Of a stretch of 64,000 bases of DNA, positions 24,055 to 35,598 are shown piece after piece (position 1 is the first letter of the stretch; each line of letters starts with the position of its first letter). The position numbers and the translations under genes are program-made. Source of the stretch: Narthecium ossifragum (Eukaryota; Streptophyta; Magnoliopsida; Dioscoreales; Nartheciaceae); the NCBI GenBank assembly GCA_963920575.1, contig OY986968.1, positions 10,409,485-10,473,484 on the forward strand, written 5' to 3'. The notes under the pieces were generated by a model. The model saw nothing but the letters and a program-made list of their open reading frames with translations, was not told where the DNA came from and did no database searches.

Positions 24055-26426
24055 TGTCACACCCCGACCTAGAAAACCCATCCAGGACGGGGCGTGAGGG
24101 TTCCTATCACTATTCACATCCAACTGGCGTAATACATTTGTGGAAAAGAAGAGTTAATCTTAAACAATTTAACTTCCAGATATAAAGCTGTAATTCAATT
24201 CATAAATACATCAAGTTGTACTGTTTAAACATCTGATACAATTTCTTATCAAACTCCTCCAAGGGAAAGATATTATACATATAATCCAAAAAATCCTCGA
24301 AAGATGTTTACAATATACAAAAATACCAAACGTACAATAGTCGTCCTGTTGCAACCTCAAACGCCTCTGGAAGTAGTCACGCGCGCCAAAGGTTTCTCCC
24401 GCCGGCTCTAGTGAGGAAGAACTGGCGCCTGCACCTGCAAACGTAGCCCGGGTAGTAGTGAGCGATAAGCTCAGTAGGGTTCTACTCTACGGCACATTGA
24501 AAGGAGGAAAACAACAACAGTGATGTCTTCCCGCTCAAGCCTAAGGAATGCCATGGGGTCCTACGACCCCTATCGACTCCCCAAGGGATCCTATTATTCT
24601 CGACCGACCATGCTGGGAATATCAACCAACACACCAGGAGGAACAAGAACCAGAACTAGTAGGATCACCTTTACCCAGCAGGAAACCACTGCCTGGGGAC
24701 CATGTCAGGGACATCGACAATCATCCTTAGCACTCGGCTTTGGGAAGACACCACGACCTCTAAACCTCAAAGAAAAGATCATAGCCAACTATAACACATC
24801 CTCGATAACATAAGATTCCAATTGTACAATCACACCCTAATCCTTACTACCCAGCCGCGATCCTAAGGCTAGATCCGAGCTACCCGAGAGCCTCGGATCG
24901 GCGATCAACCCATCGCCCGTCTAACCTGATATGCCTCTCATGCATACAGTGCATGAACCTATGCAAACATCTATCCTAGATGTCTCTATATGCCACAACA
25001 TCAATTATAGGTTCAACAGTCATACAATAGCCCTCGGCACTCGCCGACAATGGGCTAAAGTTCCACAATACCTCGTTAGCTAACACTCATAGTTAGCTAA
25101 CGGCTAGGGAAGCAATAAGCATTTAAACTACTATCCAACCAAGTATTTAAATGCGGGTAAAAATCGTAAATTCGTCAAAGAGGTGGAACTCCCGATCCAA
25201 TTCCCAATCTCGATAGAAATCCATTAAATATCCCGTCAAAACAACGTGTATACTTCCTAACATGATTGGATATCTATCATGAATGAAAACCAATCAAAGG
25301 AAAACCAAAAAACACAGCTCAGGGGCGCACGGTCGATGCGACGGTCGACCGTGGGGCCAAACGAGGGAAACGCATAAGGGCTACGGTCGATCGGTACATC
25401 GACCGTGGGAGGCATAAAACGAGACAGAGCCTGACGGTCGATCCGACGGTCGACCGTGAGGCAGAATGGAAGAAGGGAAGGAGCCCGCGGTCGATCGACA
25501 CATCGACCGTGGGAGGTCCAAAACGCGACAGAGCCTGACGGTCGATCCGACGGTCGATCGTCAGGCCCAAAACAAGCGTATCAACGCTTGACGGTCGATC
25601 CGCCGATCGACCATCGAGCCTAATGCACAGTTCCTCAGAACAGTGCCGGAAATCCAATTTCTTGGATTTGAATGATCAAATCTTGTTGGAAAACAATGAA
25701 ACTTTGCAAGCAGGCATAGTAAAGGATGGGGAAGCTATTGGCACGAAGAAAACACGATTTTGATGGTTAAATTTCGAATCTAGGTCTCAGTGGCCGAAAA
25801 CCGATAAAACGACGATAATACGGGAATCGCTCGATAAAAATACGGAAATCACACGATAGGAATACTCGAAGCAAGCTATAATAGTCAAGCATTAAGCTAC
25901 ACAACATTCTACCAAGTACTCCTATATCGAAATCACAATAAACCTATCCTAGGAGAACCCGATCACAAGATCGAGGTAGAAACAACTACTTGATCAAGTC
26001 GGGCAGCTCCTCCACGCGTCAAACGATTTTAACCGCCAAGATCCGGTCCTCGAAACTCGTGCCTCCAAGCCCTAGCTCAGCCGGTAGGAGAGAGAAAGGG
26101 AGACAACGACAGGGAAGAAGAAAAGAGAGAAAGGATAAGGGTATATATAGAGATCAGAACCGATCTCGCCTGTCCAATTCGATCTTTCCCGATCGATCTT
26201 CCGATCGAATGCACTCTTAAGGTTCTAATCATTCACATACATCAATCCAAGGCCGTGTGTGTAACACGGGTGTGAAACTGACCACCAGGGGCATATTTAT
26301 CAAAATGCCCCCTTGGTCAAAAACTACCATACGATCGCCCGATTGTACCCGACGCGGAATCAAACCAACAGAAAAACGGCCCTCAACCCACGCGGTCGAG
26401 CCAGGTTAGAGGGACGGGCCCTCACA
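24055..26426 (-). mobile_element. Tekay-type solo LTR (S4) in TRIM LTR1
   Basis: Seen: begins TGTCACACCCCGACCT and ends GACGGGCCCTCACA, 2372 bp, with perfect GACCG at 24050-24054 and 26427-26431. Excision rejoins TRIM LTR1. It contains the GTAGCCCGGGTAG block near 24445 and an array of TCGA hairpins at 25319-25625. Confidence 0.92.
25319..25625. repeat. Array of TCGA-centred hairpins in LTR S4
   Basis: Six modules spaced about 45-60 bp. Each pairs an arm like ACGGTCGAT with an arm like ATCGACCGT or CGGTCGACCGT across a loop of about 4-8 nt (starts near 25329, 25382, 25434, 25489, 25538 and 25590). Linkers carry a repeated phrase ACAGAGCCTG. A close relative of the array is at 28806-29172. 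Confidence 0.85.
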
Positions 26427-26627
26427 GACCGCCCCGACTAATGCGCCCGTGTAGTGGAGCCCCTCATGTCCCCCGCCACTTAGTGTGTGGCTTTGCGCTG
26501 TTATGTGGTGTTGGCGGTCAATCAAGGGCGGTTGACCACAGCTCTATGGTAAAGGTAATATGGGCGCCCCTACTATAACTCCGGAATTTTGGTACGAGTG
26601 ATTAGCTCATGGATCCCAAACTTTAGG

Positions 26628-26639
26628 TGGTATCAGAGC
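26628..26639 (+). other. Primer-binding site (initiator tRNA-Met) of the TRIM-like element
   Basis: TGGTATCAGAGC matches the standard plant tRNA-iMet 3'-end complement and lies just after LTR1. Confidence 0.85.
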
Positions 26640-26672
26640 AAGGTCGCCGGTTCAAATCCCAAGGTCATTGCT

Positions 26673-26681
26673 GGGGGGAGA
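26673..26681 (+). other. Polypurine tract of the TRIM-like element
   Basis: GGGGGGAGA lies 4 bp before the second LTR copy (TGGCCGGAT at 26686), the expected position for plus-strand priming. Confidence 0.7.
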
Positions 26682-27401
26682 TTTTTGGCCGGATGTGTCA
26701 CGCTCCGACCCGTGAAGCCCAACCGGGCCGGGCGACGCGAACCGGAACCTAACGAAATGCGGAAAAATTTGACGAGGATTCCCTCTAACCTATTGGTCTC
26801 CCTAGCAATTCATCAAAAAATACCCTCAAATTAAAAACTATAAATTTAAACAACCTCGAACCCAAGATTACAAATCCAAAAGAGTTTAATATACATATCC
26901 TCAGAGAGGGGAAGATTCAAATACAACATATAAACACTCCCGTAAGAGTCTAACTAACAAAGGGTTTAAAGCAATAAAGGATCACCACTCCTCAGACTCC
27001 GCCTGGCGCTGCCGCACCGCCGACCAACTGCCCGGTAGGGGCCACCGAAGAGGAGTAGGAGTGAGCACCTGCAAAATGCAGCCCGGGTAGGAGTGAGCAA
27101 CTAAGCTCAGCAGGGAAACTACACTACGACACACAGAAGGAAGAGGGAAACGCAACAATGTCGTCCTTTAGTAAAGCCTAGGTGTACACGGGGCCCCATA
27201 ACCCCACCGCATGTCCCAATGAGCAGGAAACCAGCACTGTTGTCTCACAGCAGGACGAAGTGAACACTGCTGGCGGGAGTCCAACCCGCTGAGTAGGCAC
27301 ACCCTCTACTCAAGAGACATGGATCACCGGACATCGGCTACACCCCAACACTCGACTAGAGACCAACACGACCTCTACAATCATCAAGCAATAGGTGTAC
27401 C

Positions 27402-29999
27402 TGTCACACCCCGACCCAAAAAAACCCAAAGAAACCTACACTATTCATCTCCAACTGGCGCGATACAATGCGGAAAACATAAATAAATCTCAACAATATA
27501 TATATTTTAGAGGTGAAATAGAAATTCAATTCATAAATACATCAAGTTGTACTGTTTAAACATCTGATTACAATTCTTTATTAAACTCCTCCAAAAGAAA
27601 GATCTTATACAATAATCCCAAAAGTCCTCAAAAATGCTTACAATTTACAAAACTGCCAAAGTACAACAACCTCAAACACCTCTGGATGTAGTCGCGCCTC
27701 CAAAAGCTGATCCCGCCGACTCTACTGCTGAAGAACTGGCGCCTGCACCTGCAAACGCAGCCCGGGTAGGAGTGAGCGATAAGCTTAGTAGGGTTCTACT
27801 CTACGGCACATTGAAAGGAGGAAAACAACAACAGTGTCATCTCCCCGCTCAAGCTTAACGGATGCTACGAGTCCCATAACCCTATCGATGTCCCATGGGC
27901 TTCTGTCATGAAACCTCTCTCCTGATCATGTTACCAGGAGGTCAAGGAACAGTAACTTGCAGGATCACCCTTACCCAAGCAGGAATACCATGCATTGGGG
28001 AACCACGTCGGGAACGCACCGACAACCATCATTAGCACTTAGCCTTGGGAAGACAACACGACCTCTTAACCTCAAAACAAGATCTCAGCCAACTAGCGTG
28101 CATCCTCAATAACATCAGATTCTGATCAAACAATCACGCCCTAATCCTGACTATCCAGCCGCGGTCCTAAGGCTAGATCCGAGCTATCCGAGAGCCTCGG
28201 ATCGGCGATCAACCCATCGCCCGCCTAACCTGATAAATTTCTAATGCAAACAAGATGCATGCAATGCTCAGGCACAGATAACGAGATATAGACATGCAAC
28301 AACATGACAATGATCATGCAGGGCTAGGCATAGCCTATAGCTAGCCAAGGGGTGAGCATAGCAAAGGCCTCAAATACAGATAATCTATACTAACCAAACA
28401 ATGATTAGCACCAAGAGATAGACACAGATATACAATAGTCTTCAGTGCTCTCTTGCACCTGAAAGACTAAGGTTCCACAGTTACCCCGCAAGGTAACTGG
28501 CCAACAGTTATACAATAACCCTCGACACACGCCGGCATCAGGCTAAGGTTTCACAATTCCACATTAGCTAGCACTCAAAGCTAGCAAATGGTTAATCAAC
28601 CAAATAAGTCTTTAAACTACTTATCCAACCAAGTATTTAAGTACGAGGAAAACCGTAAATCCGCTCAACGCAGTAAGAAAGCGATTCAATCCTCAATCTC
28701 GATAAAACTCCATTAATATCCCTTGAAAACGAGGTGCATGCTTCCTAACATGATTGGATAACTATCATGGATGAAAACCAATCAAAGGGAGCCAGAAAGC
28801 ACAACTCAGTGGCCCACGGTCGATGCAACGGTCGATCTGACAGTCGATCGTGAGGCCACGGTCGATGCCACAGTCGATGCCACGGTCGATCCGACGGTCG
28901 ACCGTGGAGCCAAACAAGGGAGAAGTATAAGGGCCATGATCGATCGGTGCATTGACCGTGGGAGACCCAAAATGGGACAGAGTCTCACGGACGATGCGAC
29001 GGTCGACCGTGAGGCGGAATGAAAAAGGAGAAGGAACCACGGTCGATCGGGGCATCGATCGTGGGAGGCCAAAAACGCGACAGAGCCCGACGGTCGATCC
29101 GATGGTCGACCGTCAGGCCCGAAAGAAGCGTATTAACGCTTGACGGTCGATCCACCGATCGACCGTCAGCCCCATGGCACAGTTCCTCAGAACAGTGCTG
29201 GAAATCCAATTTCTTGGATTTGAATGATCAAATCTTGTTGGAAGTTGATGAAACTTTGCGAGCATGTGTAAAAGATGATGGGTAAGCTAATGGTATGATT
29301 AAAACACGATTTTGATGGTTAAATATCAAACCTAGGTCTCAATGGCCGAAAACCGACAAAACGGCGTTAACACGGAAACAAGCCGTTAAAATACGGAAAT
29401 CGCAAGGTAGGAATACTTGAAACCAGCCACAACACACGTGATATGAGTTACATAACATTACAACATGTATTCCTATAGCGAAAGCACATAAAACCTATCC
29501 TAGGAGAACCCGATCACAAGATCGAGTTAGAAACACCTACTTGAACAAGCAAGGCAGCTCCTCCACGCATCCCACAAGTCCGATCGCCGGAATCCGCTCC
29601 TCGAAAGCTGCGCTCCGAAGCCCTAGCTCAGCCAGTTGGAGAGAGGAGGAGAGAACGACAGGAGAAGAAGGAAGGAAGGAAAGAAAGAGAAAGGAAAGGG
29701 GTTTAAATAGAAAGCTGGAATCGATCACAGCCGTCCGATTTGATCTCTCCCGATCGAGCTCCGATCTTTGGATCGGAAGCGCCTTTAAGGTTCTAATCAA
29801 ACACATACATCAATCAAAGGCAGTGTGTGCCACGCCGGTGTGAAACTGACCATCAGGGAGCATATTTACAAAAATGTCACTGGAGTCAAAAACAGCAATG
29901 CGATCAACCGATCGCATCCCAAGGCCAACCGAGCCAAACTACAAACCCAGACCCTCGACCTAACGCTGTCAGACCGGGTTAGAGGTACGGGTCCTCACA
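27402..29999 (-). mobile_element. Tekay-type solo LTR (S6) nested in S5
   Basis: Seen: begins TGTCACACCCCGACCC, ends GGTACGGGTCCTCACA, 2598 bp, with perfect GTACC at 27397-27401 and 30000-30004. It resembles S4 over most of its length, including the terminal regions and the hairpin array, so S4 and S6 form a subfamily distinct from S5. Confidence 0.92.
28806..29172. repeat. Array of TCGA-centred hairpins in LTR S6
   Basis: Same design as the array in S4, with extra tandem copies of CGGTCGATGCCACAGTCGAT-type units near 28860-28900. The shared tail (GACGGTCGATCCACCGATCG) precedes the common AACAGTGCTGGAAATCC sequence. Confidence 0.85.
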
Positions 30000-30599
30000 G
30001 TACCAGTCATCTAGGCCTATCATCGAATTTGACTGTACACTACAATTCAAACCGGGTCCAAACTACCCAACCCCGGTCCTAGGGCTAAATCGGAGTTTCC
30101 AAGCCACGGGACGGCGACCCACAGATCATCCACGCCCTAACCATGCAACTAATGCACAACAAAGATGCGTGCGATGAACATACACATATAATCAATTAAG
30201 CATGCAGCAGGATGTGATGATAGCATAACAAGGTCTGGGCTCGGCACTCTGCCGGCTCAGGGTGGTGAACATATATTTAAGGTCTGGAACTGCAGCAGTG
30301 GTACACCACCAACTGCCAGCCAGTTCACCAACAACCTGCTTCGGGAAGCAGCCCCGCAAACAACAGAAACAAACCACGCAGGTAAAGGCCCTTGGCGCAC
30401 GCCGGCATGCAAGGCTATGGAAGGCAGTAGGGCTACCCGCACACTTATTCTAAACATCCCAGGAGTCATCACTCTCCTGGTTCACCACTCCCCTAATATG
30501 GGGCTAGCATGCTTAAAGATATGTACAAGTTTATAAGGGTGTAAAGAAAACCGCTGAAGCCAAGCCCCGCGGGCAAACCCATTGAAAACGCCCCCCAGC

Positions 30600-30815
30600 C
30601 ACTAAGAGATCGATCTCTGTCCCAGAGAAGATCGATCTTCTTAGTGCTTGGAGAAAACTCGTCCCTGTCAACCGGAAGAGATCGATCTTCTCCACCAGAA
30701 GGATCGATCTTCTTCATGACACGGACCCTGCCATACCAGCCAAGCAAGGATCGATCCCAGTCGGGCTGGGTATGACGCCCCACAAAAGATCGATCTTTCC
30801 TGAAGAGAGATCGAT
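30600..30815. repeat. GATCGATC hairpin pairs in LTR S5
   Basis: Paired GATCGATC sites about 20-30 bp apart at about 30608/30634, 30679/30704 and 30748-30815. One site is a perfect 14-bp palindrome, AGAGATCGATCTCT. Confidence 0.85.
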
Positions 30816-32605
30816 CCGAATGGGTTCACCGGCGAACCACCGGCGAGAAATACCGTCGAAAAACTCCACCAAATCTCACAAAACTCTGGGATCTGATAGT
30901 ACAAAGGACCACGAGTCCAAAACCGAAGATTTTATTGAAAACAAACTTGTATTTTAACAGATCTAAGCAAAACAAACTTCAATTAATCTCAAACTCACAA
31001 ATCCGGAAAAACAAGTAGGTAGGAATCCCTACCTAGGCAATAGCTGCTTCAATCCCAGCTGCTAAGCCTTAGATCGTCCTCAAACTCAATCAAATTTAGC
31101 AAGAACACAGCTCAAAACACGGATTTGCCAAAAAAATCAAAGAAAAGGGGTTTCGTTTGTTTTATAGACGAACGAAACGACTCAAGAGAGATCGATCTCT
31201 TTTCAGAAAGAGATCGATCTTCCTTGACAAACCGGCTTGACTTTCTGGCACTAAAAGATCGATCTTCTAGCAAGGAAAGATCGATCCCTTAGGTGCAGAA
31301 AGCTAGACTTGGGCTAAAACTCAAGCCCAAGCCCGGATCGTTCGATCCTGGATCCACCTAACCTTTCTAATCAAACACTAACACAAACATGGTCAGTGTG
31401 TGCACACGCGGGTGTGGAACAAACCGACAAGGCGCAATTTACCAAATTGCTCTTGCGGTCTACAACGAGCCATAATGGTAGAGGGGCAGGTCCTCACAGG
31501 ATGGGTGTTGCAAACCCAGGTTATAGTCGGATGGGCTGTAGGCCCAGGCAGCAACTCCCTTTGATTCACTCCTGGCTGCTGGGCTGGGTGCTCAGGGCAG
31601 GGTGTGGGGACTGACTACCCCGCCTGCAGCGCTCGTGTGGTGCATCCCCTTATGTCCACCTGTCGCTTAGTGTGAGGCTTTGTGCTGCTTTGTGGTGTTG
31701 GCGGTCGATCGAGGGCGGTCGACCACAACTCTATGGTAAAGGTAATATGGGCATCCCTACTATAACTCAGGAGTTTTGGTACTAGTGGTTAGCTCGTCGA
31801 TCTTGAACTGACACTATGCTCCCTCAACTCTATTATCATTAAAATTAAATCCATAAGATCATGTATAGCATGTATAGAAAAAAATACAAGATTCAAACTA
31901 GAAAAATACAGAGAAGATATCCTAAAACTTCATGAGATCCCTAAGTAAAGGAATTAGCTACTCATCTTAGGAATAGAAGCCATAGCCTTGACAAAGAACA
32001 ATAGGGATCCACGCCTTGACTCCACCATCTTTAGAAACCCTAACCCTCTCTTTTCTCTCTATTTTCCCTCAATATTCGACCATAAAACCTCATTTTTATA
32101 GAGAGAGACTCAGCCAAAGCATTAGACTTCAAGTAGGAGTTTAATCTCTAATCTTTCTAAAATTAGGTTTCCGCCCGACCGATCGATCGATCGTCTATAT
32201 GACCAATTGATCATCACTGTTCAACGATTGATCATCCTTATAGACGATTGATCGTCCTTATAGACGATTGATCATCCCGACTGCTTTTTCCAGCCAACTT
32301 TGTCTTGATAATTTTGGAACGTCTATATGGAATTTAGCGAAGCTTTCAACATGAAAGTTGTTCATCTCAATGTCTTCTAGCAGCCCTTCGAATTTCAAGA
32401 ATTGAGGGATTTTCTGGAAATTATGGTGAGTTCGTTTCAAACTGATGGTGAAGCAGTATATTTTTAGCATATTAACATTTTTTGTATTTTCTATCTTGAA
32501 TCTTCATTAAACCTTAAATCATCTAACAAACTATCAAATAAAAACACTATCAGGCTAACAAAGATGAATTAAGGGGTCAAATTATGAATATTTCATGAGT
32601 GATCA

Positions 32606-32715
32606 GTGATCTTAAAGCGCATACCTATGAGTAATATGATTATGAATCCTCTAACAAAGCCTACTATTGAGTGGCTTGTAGCTTATGTCAGGGCTTTAAG
32701 ACTTTGTAGGCTTGT
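32606..32715 (+). pseudogene. Ty1/copia pol C-terminal tail
   Basis: Seen: the frame from 32609 reads ILKRIPMSNMIMNPLTKP and then VAYVRALRL. This is the end of the copia RNase H region (family pattern KRIPTSNMxADPLTKP). Known: this tail lies just upstream of the 3' untranslated region. Only about 35 codons are recognisable, and the rest of the copia element is not in the window. It directly follows the end of element T2, which probably inserted here. Confidence 0.62.
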
Positions 32716-33469
32716 TATGTATTCGAAAGTAGTTTATCACTCCTTAGTTCAGATGAAACAGGAAAGATTGGCTCACATACACGAGCAATCGCCCTTGGCG
32801 CTTGAGATAGCGAGTAAGGATGAGATTTGATGTTTGAAGGTCAATAACAATTATTACCTAGTGTTTAATATGCATGTTATGGTAAGCCAGATGCAAGATC
32901 TTTTTTTGACAACTTAGAAGGCGAGGAAATGAGAACTCGGGTTAGGCGCTTGAAGAGTGACTAGACTAAATTTGTACAATGGATAGGGCATGCACTTTTA
33001 TTTGAATGAGCTATCCCCATAGAATGTATTTCATACTGTATGCGCTTCAGAACCGATAGAGGAAGTGAAGAGAATGGATTCCTACTTCCTCAATGTGTGA
33101 GTCCTCCATGTCACTTTTAAATGACCAGTTTCATCGTGTTCTTTGACATTTGATTATGTCTTGAAGTAAAGGGCTAATGCTACTACTTTAGCATGGCCAT
33201 GAGTGATTCGGCCTATCCGAGACATGTTTAGGAAAGCGGTTAGTTTTGAGCCTAGTGGCAAGAGGGCGAAGGGAAGACCATCCGGATCATCCCGCTTTAC
33301 ATTAATTTGCGCTACTTTGTTGCTTGTGTGTACTATGACTAAGTGTGAGTATAGGATCAAAAGTCTCGAGAGGTTAAGTATGCTCGTTGAGGGATTAGAG
33401 ATGCTTGAACCGGTTTTTTCGAATGGGTTTGGGGTACATAAGCACCTAACAAAAGGGGGCCAGCACCAC
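32716..33469. other. Copia 3' region or unclassified repeat, no gene
   Basis: Short frames only. The stretch near 33435-33465 (CTAACAAAAGGGGGCCAGCA) looks like a polypurine tract leading into the LTR-like block that follows. Confidence 0.4.
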
Positions 33470-33763
33470 CTGCTCCCAAGTGCATCATCCGGTCAACTAC
33501 CTCACTTATCTTCTTATTTGCTTTCCTAATTTGGTTTTCTAATTTAGTTATCTAAGTTGTAATAGGACTCTGTCTTTCTTTCTAAAATAGACTATTACTT
33601 GCGTAGAAAGTCATTAGGTCAAAGTTCTACTCTGGTTATGTCTCTTGTATGATATATGTATAAAGAGCCCCATACCCATGAATAAATCAATTAAGAAATA
33701 ATTAAAACCTCCCCCAAAGGCTTTGGCTACCAAGCTTGGTTCCGTTTATGAAAGGATCATTTT
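33470..33763 (+). repeat. LTR X, end portion, copy 1
   Basis: Seen: the stretch with TAATAGGACTCTGTC, AAGTTCTACTCTGG, a TATA-like ATATATGTATAAAGAGCC near 33653 and AAATAATTAAAACC is shared with 48100-48330 and, reversed, with 63170-63310. The TATA-like box just upstream of the conserved block suggests the transcription start. The family is likely the gypsy whose gag lies at 47290-48025. Confidence 0.65.
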
Positions 33764-34563
33764 ATGGAGTTCGTTTCCAACTCACCCACTCTCCGGGGAC
33801 CTGACAGAGCTCCAACTATGAAGTTCGCTATTGCCGGCTATCCCTCCACTTCCATGTATTGCTTCTTCCTCCTTTGTTCCTCTCTCCTCCGTCGGCCCTG
33901 CTCTTGCAGCACCGCCGCCCGCCTCCGTGCGGCAAATATGCAACCTAGCCATGCCCTCTTCCTCCTCCTCTTGCTAGCGGCCCCGTCGCCGCCCAACCAG
34001 CCGCAGTCCCCCACGCCGCTCGGCCGTGACCTACATCACCGTCGCTGCCCGGTGCTATCTCACCGCCCACCGCCTCCCTTTCCTTGCTCTTCTCTCCCTC
34101 TCCTTCCTCTTTTTCCTTTTCCTACTCCCCCTCTAGCCGGACTCTCCCTCCCCCCCTGTCCTAGTCCACCTCCAACTTCGCCACTAACCTTCCTCTTTCC
34201 CCACTCCTAAATCAACCCAAATTGCAACCCTTCCTCTCTTCTCCGACCGGGACTCCACCTCTACCTCCATATAACTTGGCCGCTCCTTTCCCTCTTCTCC
34301 TCCTCCACTCCTCTCCATCCTCTCTTCCTCACCCATGCCGGCCCTCCTTGGCCCACGCCGGCTCCCTACTGCCACCATCGACCCCCTATGCCGGCTTCCT
34401 CCCATCGTCGCCGCCTCCCTTTCCCCGGCTTCCTCCCCGTCATGGCCGCTACATCTCGACACCGACCTCCCCTCCAAATCCCGCCCTCTCGGCGCCCTCC
34501 TTCGGCATCCTCCCAGGACGTCGCCGCCCTCACCGTGGCCCTTCCACGCGCCACTGTCGTGTC
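33764..34563. other. GC- and CT-rich stretch after LTR X, no credible gene
   Basis: Long Pro/Ser/Leu-rich open frames exist on both strands, but composition explains them. Its first 100 bp resemble the reversed stretch at 63050-63170, so it is probably the leader downstream of LTR X. It ends where the copia-type element inserts at 34564. Confidence 0.5.
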
Positions 34564-35581
34564 TGTAGGTCCAAGGGGGGGTGAATTGAACTCTTTTGCG
34601 GAAATACAATAAATGAAAATCTAGATAGAATGCTAGAATACTAGTATGCTTGTAAAGATATGAAAGTAATAAATAAAGCAAGTAATGAAGGATAAGAAAG
34701 AGTTAGGAGACTTGCAGCAGATTTTATAGTGGTTCGGCTAACCTTGCCTACGTCCACTTCACTCAAGGTCCACCTTCAGGTTCCACTACTTGTAATCCTT
34801 CTTTACAAGTTGTTCCATCAAGCTTCCGGGTACTTGGCAACTTTACAACTCCTCCAACAGCTTTTGGATCTCTCCCTCAAGCTTCCGGGTGCTTGAGAAC
34901 CTTACAAATCACTCCAAACAACTCTTGGATATTTCTCACAAGGTCTACTTCACAACTTGAAGTAGTTTTACAAATATTAAAGCTCTCAAAAGAAGACTAA
35001 AACTTGTTACAATGTAAACTAATATCTCCTTTAGTCTTGCTCCAAGTTTGCTGCATCTTCCCATATATACTTGAGCTTTAAGACCTCAAAAAGTAGCTTC
35101 CAAAGACTACTTTGCATTTCTGCAACGACTCTTTAACGGCTAGTTTCCTGACTGGCGGTCGACCGTCGCATCGTCCGTCGCATCGACCGTCGCTTTCTTC
35201 TTGAGCCACGATCAATCCACGTATCGACCTTCAAGCTTCAAGGTCGACCGTCACATCATCCGTGAGGCTCTGTGAGGAAAAACACTTCCCAGGGTCGATG
35301 CCTCGTTCGACAGTCGCTTCTCCTCATAATGTCACATAGGCCACGATCGATTGGTCGATCGACCGTCGGCAACAATCCCATAAATAACCTCTGCGGTTGA
35401 TCCACCATCGCCCGCCATTCTCCACGGTCGATCCCACGGTCAACCGCCGCATCGTCCGTGGACACTAACATTTCTCAAATATGAAAGTTAAAAGCATGTT
35501 TCCAAACTATAGTCTATCACATATACATATTTTATCATTTAAGAACATATTGGCATCATCAAAACACTATTAGGACTAACA
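34564..35581 (-). repeat. 3' LTR of the copia element
   Basis: 1018 bp from TGTAGGTCC to AGGACTAACA, adjacent to the polypurine tract. Contains a cluster of TCGA-type hairpins at 35150-35465. Confidence 0.88.
35150..35465. repeat. TCGA-hairpin cluster in the copia LTR
   Basis: Segments such as GGTCGACCGTC, GGTCGATCGACCGTC and CACGGTCGATCCCACGG followed by ATCGTCCGTGG form imperfect hairpins. The other LTR has a degenerate copy at 39176-39475. The arms resemble those in the unrelated Tekay LTRs S4 and S6. Confidence 0.75.
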
Positions 35582-35598
35582 ATCTCCCCCTTTTTTAT
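35582..35598 (-). other. Polypurine tract of the copia element
   Basis: On the minus strand AAAAAAGGGGGAGATT lies immediately before the 3' LTR, as in other plant copia elements. Confidence 0.8.

Larger units (their letters stand above)
26696..31498 (-). mobile_element. Tekay-type solo LTR (S5) in TRIM LTR2, itself interrupted by S6
   Basis: Seen: begins TGTCACGCTCCGACCC, ends GGGCAGGTCCTCACA, flanked by perfect GGATG (26691-26695 and 31499-31503). Subtracting the nested LTR S6 and its duplication leaves about 2200 bp, equal to the LTR at 56364-58561 that it resembles. GATCGATC hairpin pairs occur at 30600-30815 and 31190-31295. Confidence 0.9.
23928..31813 (+). mobile_element. TRIM-like miniature LTR retrotransposon, split by solo LTRs
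   Basis: Seen: two direct repeats of about 320 bp, each starting TGGYCGGAT and each containing GCAACTCCCTTTGATTC and AAGGTAATATGGGC. LTR1 is 23931-24054 plus 26432-26626. LTR2 is 26686-26695 plus 31504-31813. The internal domain is only about 60 bp, with an initiator tRNA-Met primer-binding site and a G-rich polypurine tract. CTATG flanks both sides (23923-23927 and 31814-31818). Without insertions the whole element would be about 700 bp and non-coding. LTR edges may be off by a few bases. Confidence 0.72.
21121..32605 (+). mobile_element. TGATGA-family element T2, heavily interrupted, 5' end missing
   Basis: Seen: three pieces (21121-21293, 23892-23927, 31814-32605) join into one sequence matching T3 and T4. 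They include the CACAGAAATCATG and CTCAACTCTATTA blocks and the terminal ATGAATATTTCATG near 32587, ending TGATCA at 32605. The first piece starts directly after the TAA beside the kelch-bearing element, so the usual TGATGA start is lost. It was hit by solo LTR S3 and by a TRIM-like element. Followed at 32606 by a copia pol tail, which may be its target. Confidence 0.68.

Noticed and set aside
25319..25625. Possible CRISPR-like array
   Set aside because: Plant nuclear context, repeats are short hairpins with partly conserved linkers and no cas genes; it is an internal LTR repeat.
26611..26665. Possible tRNA gene
   Set aside because: A- and B-box-like motifs are present but no cloverleaf with paired acceptor stem could be drawn; the motif overlaps a primer-binding site.
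23928..31813. Retrozyme with hammerhead ribozyme
   Set aside because: I saw no CTGATGA..GAAA hammerhead core on either strand of the LTR copies; TRIM-like is the safer call.
33764..34681. Long Pro/Ser/Leu-rich open frames on both strands
   Set aside because: They follow from CT-rich composition, overlap each other in several frames and match no domain; the area behaves like an LTR leader.
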